From NCBI GenBank assembly GCA_041619555.1, contig JBFKDQ010000048.1, positions 1-29,243 on the forward strand: a stretch of DNA of 29,243 nucleotides. The letters are read 5' to 3'. The notes under the pieces were generated by a model that worked only from the letters and a program-made list of their open reading frames with translations, was not told the DNA's origin and did not search any database. Shown here piece after piece: positions 23,105-29,243 of this stretch (the first letter of the stretch is position 1; every line of letters starts with the position of its first letter). The position numbers and the translations under genes were made by a program. The DNA comes from Oceanococcus sp041619555 (GTDB taxonomy: Bacteria; Pseudomonadota; Gammaproteobacteria; Nevskiales; Oceanococcaceae).

Positions 23105-24576
23105 GAGCCGCAAGCGGAAGTCGTTCAGGTCTGGCCGTCATCCTGCTGTTCGGCTGCGCGCCGGCCCTGCACGCGCACGCCTTTATCCAGCCCTATCAGC
23201 TGCCACTGCCCTATGCGATGTACATTTACGGCGCGGTGGCGGCCCTGCTGCTGAGTTTCATCCTGGTGGCGGTGCTTGCGCGGCAACCGCTGGTTGATGA
23301 GCGCCGACGTGAACTGGCATTCGGGCAGGCGCGCTGGCTGATCGTGCTGCGGGCCTGGCGTATCAAGCCGCTGTTGCAAACCCTGGCCCTGCTGAGCCTG
23401 CTGCTGTGTTGTCTTTCCGGGCTGATCGGCAGCCCCGATCCCTATCGCAACATCAACATGACCGCATTCTGGGTCCTGTTCTGTCTGGGGCTGACCTATT
23501 TCTGCGCCCTGTTCGGCGATCACTATGCCTGGCTGAATCCCTGGCGCACCCTGGTGCGTGTGCTGGAGCGCCTTGGGGCGGGTTCGTTCGCCGGCCGTCT
23601 GGTCTATCCGCAGGCCTGGTCCTACTGGCCGGCCTTGGTCTTGTACGGCGGCTTCATCTGGCTGGAACTGATGGGCCAGATGCGACCTGCGGGTCTGTCC
23701 ATCTGCTTGCTCGGCTATACCGGTCTGAACCTGCTGATGGCCTGGCTGTTCGGCGCCACGGCCTGGTTCCGCTATGGCGAGTTCTTCGCGGTCCTGTTCC
23801 GGCTGGTGGCCCTGCTGGCGCCGCTGCAGTACCAACCGGAGATTTCCGGTCCGCGGCGCTGGTTGCTGGGCTGGCCCTGTGCGGCCCTGAGCCGTGCGCC
23901 GGCGGCGCCGATGAGTCTGGTGCTGTTCTGCCTGTTCATGCTGTCTTCGACCGCATTCGATGGCCTGCGCGAAACCGTGCACTGGTTCGCGCTGTTCTGG
24001 AAAGATGCCAGCGGCCTGCTGACCTGGCTGCTCGGCGAGCATCCCCTGCGGATCTACCCGCAGTTGCGGCCGTGGTACCTGCTGTTCGAAAGCCTCTGTC
24101 TGCTGCTGCTCGCACCGCTGCTGTATCTCGCGGTTTTCGCAGGCATCCTGCGTTTGGGGCGGCAGCTGGCCGGAGCCCGGGTGGGCGTGGTGGAACTGCT
24201 GCGTGAGTTCGGTTTCAGCCTGATGCCGATCGCGGTGGTCTATCACGCGACGCACTACTTCAGCCTGCTGCTGAGCCAGGGCGTGAAAATCCGTGCGCTG
24301 ATTTCCGATCCATTCGGCTGGGGCTGGGATCTTTTCGGTACCGCAATGACCATGCGCGCGCCCTATATCCCCGACATGGGCCAGATCTGGAATGGCCAGG
24401 TCGCCCTGATCCTGCTGGGGCATGTGGCCAGCGTGATGCTCGCCCATCAGCGCGCCTTGCTGCGTTTTTCTGGTCCGCGTCATGCCATCGTCAGCCAGTT
24501 GCCCATGCTGGTGCTGATGATGCTGCTGACCGGAGTCGGCCTGTGGATTCTGGCGCAGCCCTTGCAAGGGCGCTAA
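23101..24576 (+). CDS. Polytopic membrane protein, partner of cupredoxin-like protein
   Basis: The protein has 491 residues, with an N-terminal hydrophobic segment that may be cleaved (ending ALHAHA at about 26), followed by about eleven membrane helices. The opening HAFIQPYQLPLPYAMYIYGAVAAL resembles the start of a family of large bacterial membrane proteins whose members often begin with H-x-F/G then L-P-x-P, and which some databases label fenitrothion-hydrolase-like; I would not rely on that label. Other visible marks are GDHYAWLNPWRTL, STAFDGLRETVHWF and VVYHATHYFSLLL, where His and Asp residues in or near helices could bind metal. Its start overlaps the stop of the cupredoxin-like gene, so the two products probably act together at the membrane. 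Function unknown. Confidence 0.75.
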   Translation: MRAASGSRSGLAVILLFGCAPALHAHAFIQPYQLPLPYAMYIYGAVAALLLSFILVAVLARQPLVDERRRELAFGQARWLIVLRAWRIKPLLQTLALLSLLLCCLSGLIGSPDPYRNINMTAFWVLFCLGLTYFCALFGDHYAWLNPWRTLVRVLERLGAGSFAGRLVYPQAWSYWPALVLYGGFIWLELMGQMRPAGLSICLLGYTGLNLLMAWLFGATAWFRYGEFFAVLFRLVALLAPLQYQPEISGPRRWLLGWPCAALSRAPAAPMSLVLFCLFMLSSTAFDGLRETVHWFALFWKDASGLLTWLLGEHPLRIYPQLRPWYLLFESLCLLLLAPLLYLAVFAGILRLGRQLAGARVGVVELLREFGFSLMPIAVVYHATHYFSLLLSQGVKIRALISDPFGWGWDLFGTAMTMRAPYIPDMGQIWNGQVALILLGHVASVMLAHQRALLRFSGPRHAIVSQLPMLVLMMLLTGVGLWILAQPLQGR

Positions 24577-24707
24577 ACCCCTCGTTTGGCGTAAGCTGGC
24601 GGTGGTGTATGAGGAGCGCCCGGCTCTGATCGATGCAGTCCGGTTCCGGTCTGGTGAAGGCCTTGGGGACGGCTTCTGCAATAAAAGAAAAAATGGAAGG
24701 ACACACG

Positions 24708-25643
24708 ATGAAAGAAAAGCAAGCTTATCGCCTGGTCACGCGCAGTGATTTTGATGGCCTGGTCTGCGCCGTGCTTCTGCGCGAGCTGGATCTGATCGAC
24801 GAGGTCGTGTTCGTGCATCCCAAGGACATGCAGGATGGCAAAATCGCGATCACCAGTCGGGACATCACGACCAATCTGCCGTATGTGGCGGCCTGTCACC
24901 TCGCCTTCGATCATCATCAGAGCGAGGCTTTGCGGGTCGGCGGCGCGCCGGCCAATTCGATCAATCAGCCCGATGCGCCGTCGGCTGCCCGGGTGGTCTT
25001 CGATTACTACAAGGGCGGGGAAGTTTTTGGCGGCAAGTTCGATGACATGATGGCTGCGGTCGACAAGGGCGACTCGGCCCAGCTCAGCCGCGAGGAAATT
25101 CTCGAACCCAAGGACTGGGTGCTGCTGAACTACCTGATGGACGCCCGAACCGGTCTTGGGCGCTATCGCGATTTCCGGATCGCCAACCGGCAGTTGATGA
25201 TGGATCTGATCGAGCACCTGCGCAATCACGGCATTGCGGAAATCCTGCAGTTGCCGGATGTCAGGGAGCGCATCGAGGTGTATCAGGCGGAACAGCCAGC
25301 GGCCGAGGCGCAGATCCGGCGTTGCGCCCAGGTGCATGGCAATCTGGTGGTCCTCGATCTGCGCGAGGAAGAGCAGATTCATGCCACCAACCGTTTCTTC
25401 GTCTACGCCTTGTTCCCGCAATGCAATATTTCCATTCATGTGATGGATGGATTCCAGAAGCAGAACATCGTGCTGGCGATCGGCAAATCGATCCTGGATC
25501 GCAGCTCGAAAACCGAGGTCGGTGAGCTCTGTCTGCAATACGGTGGTGGCGGCCATTCCGCCGCGGGCACTTGCCAGGTCAGCAACGAACAGGCTGATGG
25601 CGCGATCGCGGAGCTGATCAAGCGCATCAACGCCGACGGCTGA
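24708..25643 (+). CDS. DHH family phosphoesterase
   Basis: The protein has 311 residues from ATG 24708, which has GGAAGG 8 bases upstream; an ATG at 24633 in frame is less well placed. The N-terminal DHH domain shows SDFDG (13-17) with metal-binding aspartates, then FVHPKDMQ and FDHHQSE, the namesake DHH motif. The C-terminal DHHA1 domain carries YGGGGHSAAGTC (about 278-289), which normally contacts substrate. DHH/DHHA1 proteins cleave phosphodiester or phosphoanhydride bonds, as in nano-RNases (NrnA), cyclic-dinucleotide phosphodiesterases and exopolyphosphatases; the exact substrate is not visible. It is cytoplasmic. The gene stands alone between the membrane protein (131 bases upstream) and the PhoX-like gene. 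Confidence 0.88.
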   Translation: MKEKQAYRLVTRSDFDGLVCAVLLRELDLIDEVVFVHPKDMQDGKIAITSRDITTNLPYVAACHLAFDHHQSEALRVGGAPANSINQPDAPSAARVVFDYYKGGEVFGGKFDDMMAAVDKGDSAQLSREEILEPKDWVLLNYLMDARTGLGRYRDFRIANRQLMMDLIEHLRNHGIAEILQLPDVRERIEVYQAEQPAAEAQIRRCAQVHGNLVVLDLREEEQIHATNRFFVYALFPQCNISIHVMDGFQKQNIVLAIGKSILDRSSKTEVGELCLQYGGGGHSAAGTCQVSNEQADGAIAELIKRINADG

Positions 25644-25654
25644 AAAGGCGCTGG

Positions 25655-25688
25655 GCGGCCGCCTGCGGTGCGCCGCAGGCCCGGCCGC
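25655..25688. repeat. Strong GC-rich hairpin after the DHH gene
   Basis: GCGGCC then GCCTGCGG (25655-25668), a 4-base loop (TGCG), then CCGCAGGC, a 2-base bulge (CC) and GGCCGC (25673-25688) give 14 paired bases, 12 bases after the DHH stop codon. No T-run follows, so it is not a standard intrinsic terminator. It may protect the 3' end of the mRNA or assist termination by another route. Confidence 0.5.
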
Positions 25689-25785
25689 ATTGGCCGGCAG
25701 TGGCCGCTGCGTCAGGGTGGACAGTTGGTATGCTTGGCACCGTATTTTTAGCCCGGCCGCCCCGGGAATAGATCAGGAGTCCGTG

Positions 25786-27252
25786 ATGAATCCACTACTG
25801 CACCAAGCACACCGTAACGGCTGGTCGCGCCGTGTCTTTCTGCGCAATCTGTTCCTGTCTGCGGGTAGCGTCAGCGCCGCAAGCTGGCTGAGCGCCTGCG
25901 GAGGCGCCAATCGCCCGACGTCCGGCTTGCCGGGTGGAAACTTCACAAGTCCATTCAAGGAGATTGGGCCGCTTCAGGCGCCGGATGCCAATGGCATTCG
26001 TCTGCCTGCCGGTTTCAGCTCGCGTCTGCTGGCCACATTCAATCAGCCGCCGATTGCCGCCAATCCGGGGTTTCTCTGGCATTCCGATCCGGATGGTGGG
26101 GGGACTTTCCGCACCGAGGACGGCGGCTGGATCTACGTCAGCAATTGCGAGGCACGCGACGCCACCACCATCCGCGATCAGGATCCCAGCGGTGAATTTC
26201 GCGCCGGCATCTCGCGCGAGAACGCCGCGTTGCAAGGCGCCACTTTTGCCGGCGGCGTCAGCGCGCTGCGCTTTGACGCCGACGGCAATCTCATCGACGC
26301 CTATGCCTGTCAGCGCGGCACGACCACCAATTGTTCCGGCGGGGCGACGCCCTGGGGCACCTGGATCAATGGCGAGGAAATCTGGGATGGCTACATGTTC
26401 GAGTGCAGCCCCCTGCGTGATGGCGGTGAATTCCGCCGGCTGGACCGCTTCGGGCGCAAGGCGCATGAAATGGTGGCCATCGATGAGCAGCGCCGGGCGA
26501 TCTATCACACCGAGGACATCGACAGCGAGACCGACCGGTTCTACCGCAATGTCTGGGAGGCGGCGGACTGGCCGGCCGGCGGCCGGCCGAACATGGAGGC
26601 CGGCAAGCTGCAGGTGCTCTACGTGCCGGCGGGTATCGAGGCGGCGCGCAACGGACCGGTGCCGATTGTCTGGAATGACGCGGTCGATGACGGACGCCCG
26701 CAGCCCGCCACCGTCGGCGAAGTGGATGCGACGATTTTCGCCGGCAACGAGGGGGTCTGGTACCTGCAGGGCTTCATCTACTTTTCGACCAAGAGCGATG
26801 ACAACATCTGGGTCATCGATATCGACGGCAACACGATCGAAAGCATTTACGATCCGGCCCGTGGTGTGCCGGGTTCCCCGGTCGACGCGGCGGAAATGCC
26901 GCTGGCCGGGGTCGACAACATCTGCATGAGCGATGATGGCGAAATGCTCGTGGTCGAGGATGGCGGTCACATGCGCTGCATGGTGCTATTGCCCGATGGC
27001 AGCACCATTCCCTTGCTGCAACTGCCCGGGAATGCGGAACTGACCGAGGTGACCGGCGTTGCGATCGGGCCCAGCGGTGACCGGGTGTATGTCTCCGGTC
27101 AGCGCAGCTTGCCGCTGGGTGAGGTGCCGCTGATCGGCGGTGAGGCGGCCTCGCCGATTCCCACCCGGGTGTCCGGCGTGACCTATGAAATTTTGCTGCC
27201 GTTCAAACTCAATGTGAGCCGCCCGCTGGCGCAGGCACTGCCGCAAAGCTGA
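25786..27252 (+). CDS. PhoX/DUF839-family protein, Tat lipoprotein
   Basis: The protein has 488 residues. ATG 25786 has CAGGAG 9 bases upstream. The N-terminus is a twin-arginine signal (SRRVFLRN, 14-21) ending in a good lipobox, LSAC at 35-38, so C38 would be lipidated and the protein surface- or membrane-anchored. The core is PhoX-like: WIYVSNCEARD (115-125), NCSGGATPWGTWINGEE (182-198), FGRKAHEMVAID and YHTEDIDSETDRFYR (240-254). PhoX phosphatases use Fe and Ca and include a Cys in the NCSGG segment (C183 here). Differences from my memory of the family: NHE reads NCE (120-122), and CEE reads GEE (196-198), so activity needs proof. Possible -10: TATGCT at 25729-25734. It may be a phosphatase or a non-catalytic DUF839 relative. 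Confidence 0.85.
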   Translation: MNPLLHQAHRNGWSRRVFLRNLFLSAGSVSAASWLSACGGANRPTSGLPGGNFTSPFKEIGPLQAPDANGIRLPAGFSSRLLATFNQPPIAANPGFLWHSDPDGGGTFRTEDGGWIYVSNCEARDATTIRDQDPSGEFRAGISRENAALQGATFAGGVSALRFDADGNLIDAYACQRGTTTNCSGGATPWGTWINGEEIWDGYMFECSPLRDGGEFRRLDRFGRKAHEMVAIDEQRRAIYHTEDIDSETDRFYRNVWEAADWPAGGRPNMEAGKLQVLYVPAGIEAARNGPVPIVWNDAVDDGRPQPATVGEVDATIFAGNEGVWYLQGFIYFSTKSDDNIWVIDIDGNTIESIYDPARGVPGSPVDAAEMPLAGVDNICMSDDGEMLVVEDGGHMRCMVLLPDGSTIPLLQLPGNAELTEVTGVAIGPSGDRVYVSGQRSLPLGEVPLIGGEAASPIPTRVSGVTYEILLPFKLNVSRPLAQALPQS

Positions 27253-27368
27253 TCGATGATCGGCGGCCTTCGGGATTCCGTACGTGGCTCGCGGGCGCTG
27301 ATGCGGACGTCGGGCGGGCGGATTGAAACACCAACAGGGCTTTCGAGGCTCAACAGGGAGCGCATGCC

Positions 27369-28358
27369 ATGCAGAGGTTCAAACATATCCTATGTGTGCT
27401 GGAGCGCGACGAAGCAAGCCGGCTTGCATTCGATCGTGCGCGGGCGCTGGCACAGAGCAATCAGGCGAAACTGACCGTCATCGAGGTGATCCCGCCGGTG
27501 CCTGTGGAGTTCCGTCTGCCTGGCGGGGATTCGATCTCCGGTGAATTGCAGACGGCCTTGCTGCGGGCCTATCAGGCGCGTTTGCAGGCCTTGATCGAGC
27601 CCTGGCGCAAGACCCTGGACATCCAGTACAAGATTCTGCTCGGCACCTCTTTCATCGAGGTCATTCGCGAGGTCTTGCGGCATGGCCATGACCTGGTGAT
27701 CAAATGTCCGGAGTCGCCGGCCTGGCTGGATCGGCTGTTCGCCGGTGATGACATGCATCTGCTGCGCAAATGCCCCTGTCCGGTGTGGCTGGTCAAGCCC
27801 CAGGCGCCGGCTACCTACAAACGCATCGTCGCCGCGGTGGACGTGAACGAGTTCTATCCAGCGGAGGAAATGGCCGTCCGTCAACGCCTGAATTTCCAGA
27901 TCCTCGAAATGGGCTTGTCGCTGGCGCTGTCGGAGTCCGCGGAATTGCACATCGTGCATGCCTGGGAGGCGATGGCCGAGCTTGTTGAAGGTCTGGCGTT
28001 TGCGCCAAAGATGGCGGCGGAGAAGCTGCGGGCCAATGTCGAGCAGGAGCGTCGCCGCCAGCAACATCTACTGGATGAACTGGTGCACGCGGTCCGGCGC
28101 AAGCGCCCGGTGGCCGGGGCCGCCCTGGACTATCTGAAGCCGGCGATGCACCTGGTCAGAGGTTCCGCCCGCAAGGAGGTGCCGGCCCTGGCGGATGAAC
28201 TGGACGCCGATTGTCTGGTGATGGGCACCGTGGCGCGCACCGGCATTCGCGGCTTCATCATGGGCAATACGGCGGAGACCATTCTCGAGCAGATTGACTG
28301 CTCGGTGCTGGCGATCAAGCCGGAAGGATTCGTCACGCCGGTACGCCTGGACGGCTGA
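27369..28358 (+). CDS. Tandem universal stress protein (UspE-like)
   Basis: The protein has 329 residues made of two Usp domains: about 1-148 (HILCVLERDEASRLAFDRARALA, ending CPCPVWLVKP) and about 150-322 (KRIVAAVDVNEF, ending DCSVLAIKPEGF). The second domain has the nucleotide-binding segment MGTVARTGIRGFIMGNTAE, close to the UspE form of the G-2x-G-9x-G motif; the first is degenerate (KCPESPAWLDRLF). Tandem Usp proteins such as UspE respond to starvation, oxidative stress and membrane stress in the cytoplasm. ATG 27369 follows a GGGAG about 8 bases upstream. The gene is separated from the PhoX-like gene by 116 bases without any clear motif. Confidence 0.9.
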   Translation: MQRFKHILCVLERDEASRLAFDRARALAQSNQAKLTVIEVIPPVPVEFRLPGGDSISGELQTALLRAYQARLQALIEPWRKTLDIQYKILLGTSFIEVIREVLRHGHDLVIKCPESPAWLDRLFAGDDMHLLRKCPCPVWLVKPQAPATYKRIVAAVDVNEFYPAEEMAVRQRLNFQILEMGLSLALSESAELHIVHAWEAMAELVEGLAFAPKMAAEKLRANVEQERRRQQHLLDELVHAVRRKRPVAGAALDYLKPAMHLVRGSARKEVPALADELDADCLVMGTVARTGIRGFIMGNTAETILEQIDCSVLAIKPEGFVTPVRLDG

Positions 28359-28366
28359 CCGACAGG

Positions 28367-28879
28367 GCATGGGGGCAGCAGGCCGGCGACAGCGTTCGTC
28401 TGTTCGCCCGCCTGGATGCAGGGGCAGAGGGGCTGAGCGTCCTGCGGCAGTTGGCCGGCTGGAGCATCAGCGCGGAGGCGCTGCAGGATCAGACGGGAGA
28501 AATCGCGACCCTGCAGTACCGTGATGATGGCGAGGGTGCGGACGCCGTGGACGGTGACGGGATCCACAGCGCACGATTCACCCTGGACGGTGACACCGCG
28601 CCCGTCCCGGGCACCGCCCAGAACGTGTTGCTGAAAGTGCGGGCCGAGCCGGCGGCCGGCGAGGTTCGCAATGCGAGCGGCGGATTCCTGTACAGCAATC
28701 CGGGCGCGGCGCTCACCGGACAATTTCGCCAGGCCGCGGTCGATGGTGCGCTGCTCATTCTGGCCGAAGCCGAGATCCTGGTGGAGGGGCGTTATCATCT
28801 GGCCGGTACGCTTAGTGATCTAAGCGGTTGTGTGCTGGCCACCGTGCAGTCCGCCGCCGTGCAGACACCCGGCCCCCAG
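28367..28879 (+). pseudogene. Fragment of a choice-of-anchor-X-like secreted protein
   Basis: A frame (28367 onward, about 171 codons, no internal stop) reads as a clear protein: GDSVRLFARLDAGAEGL, then YRDDGEGADAVDGDGIHSARFTL, NVLLKVRAEP, GGFLYSNPGAALTGQFR and ILVEGRYHLAGTLSD. This pattern (D-D-G, G-D-G-I, then GGFLYSNP and GRYHLAGTL) is what I recall for proteins with a choice-of-anchor X domain. No credible start or ribosome-binding site is present (the frame runs back into the usp gene), and similarity stops near 28879, where normal family members continue. The frame then stays open, by chance, across the antisense cytochrome gene. It is therefore probably a relic, cut at both ends. Family identification is moderately sure. 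Confidence 0.65.
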
Positions 28880-28936
28880 GCCCAGCCGGAGCAGACCGGA
28901 GAGTGGCAAGGCCGGTATGGGGTTTTGGTTAGCCGC

Positions 28937-29243
28937 TTATACGCGGGCGCCAAGCATGCGCCGCAGGGTGCCATCCCTGTCCCGCAAATGATGCTTGAGA
29001 CCGCCGGCGACATGCAGACACAAGGCGGCAATCAGCAGATAGGCCACCCATTCATGCACTTCGTGCGCCAGCCCGGCGATCTGTTCGTTGTGCGCGATCA
29101 CCTCCTGCGCGTTGAGCGGATCGGGGTTGCGGGCCACAAGTTCCATGCCGAATACGGCCACCCCGTGGCCGGACAGCGCCGACATCGCAAAGCCGGAGAT
29201 CGGCATCAGCACGGTGGCGGTGAGCAGGGTGATCTGGACGGCC
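28937..29243 (-). CDS. Cytochrome b561 family protein, C-terminal part (5' end outside window)
   Basis: The frame is open at the right window edge and ends at 28937; about 101 residues are visible. They match the second half of bacterial cytochrome b561 (YodB/CybB type): a helix LTATVLMPISGFAMSALSG, then the loop, then HEVHEWVAYLLIAALCLHVAGGLKHH, in which HE and LH histidines are probable heme ligands, and the C-terminal signature KHHLRDRDGTLRRML. Such proteins are inner-membrane di-heme b cytochromes that carry electrons, often from quinols or in superoxide oxidation. The stop is 58 bases from the end of the relic frame on the other strand. The N-terminal half lies beyond base 29243. Confidence 0.87.
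   Translation of the reverse strand, partial: AVQITLLTATVLMPISGFAMSALSGHGVAVFGMELVARNPDPLNAQEVIAHNEQIAGLAHEVHEWVAYLLIAALCLHVAGGLKHHLRDRDGTLRRMLGARV

Noticed and set aside
23125..24681. Long minus-strand open frame of 518 codons opposite the membrane protein
   Set aside because: The plus-strand frame has a clear membrane topology, a coupled start and a partner gene. The antisense frame is rich in Gln, Arg and His and shows no domain.
28130..28798. Minus-strand open frame of 222 codons
   Set aside because: It overlaps the end of the universal stress gene and the relic frame, both of which show real family similarity on the plus strand.

Overview
The window looks like chromosomal DNA of a GC-rich, Gram-negative proteobacterium, most likely a gammaproteobacterium. 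The pointers are yaeQ and darP (yjgA), TonB-dependent receptors with a sphingomonad/Nevskiales flavour, Tat-exported phosphatases and a cytochrome b561. The lineage is an inference from gene content only. I saw no rRNA, tRNA, CRISPR array, insertion sequence or phage gene. Gene order is compact and strand switches are frequent.

Layout. (1) 2-2345 (+): the tail of a DUF3604 protein, a parvulin-type prolyl isomerase and a HupE/UreJ-type membrane protein, packed 1-3 bases apart. (2) 2360-3491 (-): a DMT/EamA exporter behind what looks like a complete transcription attenuator, with a -10 box, a 26-codon leader ORF, mutually exclusive stems and an intrinsic terminator. (3) 3637-5307 (-): a SWIM zinc-finger protein. 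(4) 5397-8536 (-): a large TonB-dependent receptor and, upstream of it, a Ddn/DUF385-like protein. (5) 8785-13001 (+): an exported PQQ-dependent quinohemoprotein dehydrogenase followed 41 bases later by a TonB receptor that strongly resembles the PQQ importer PqqU (YncD). (6) 13283-14941 (+): a Tat-exported PhoD-like phosphatase. (7) 15016-16812 (-): a beta-lactamase-fold hydrolase fused to a degenerate receiver and a GAF domain. (8) 17010-19692 (-): an overlapping pair of amide-bond-forming enzymes, RLAN-RimK ATP-grasp and GCS2. (9) 19790-21328: an RRM RNA-binding protein (-), then yaeQ and darP (+). (10) 21394-22548 (-): an alpha/beta hydrolase, divergent from a cupredoxin-like protein plus polytopic membrane protein (22718-24576, +). 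(11) 24708-28358 (+): a DHH phosphoesterase, a Tat-lipoprotein PhoX/DUF839 protein and a tandem universal stress protein. (12) 28367-28879 (+): a fragment of a choice-of-anchor-X-like protein that looks truncated at both ends. (13) 28937-29243 (-): the C-terminal part of a cytochrome b561.

How the parts may work together. The clearest functional unit is region 5: a periplasmic enzyme that needs PQQ lies next to an outer-membrane receptor of the PQQ-uptake type, suggesting that the cell scavenges its cofactor. No PQQ biosynthesis gene is visible here. Region 8 probably makes an unknown glutamate- or amino-acid-containing conjugate. Regions 6 and 11 each carry one exported phosphatase-family protein, both with altered residues in motifs that are usually conserved. 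The least expected regulatory element is the attenuator upstream of the DMT exporter.
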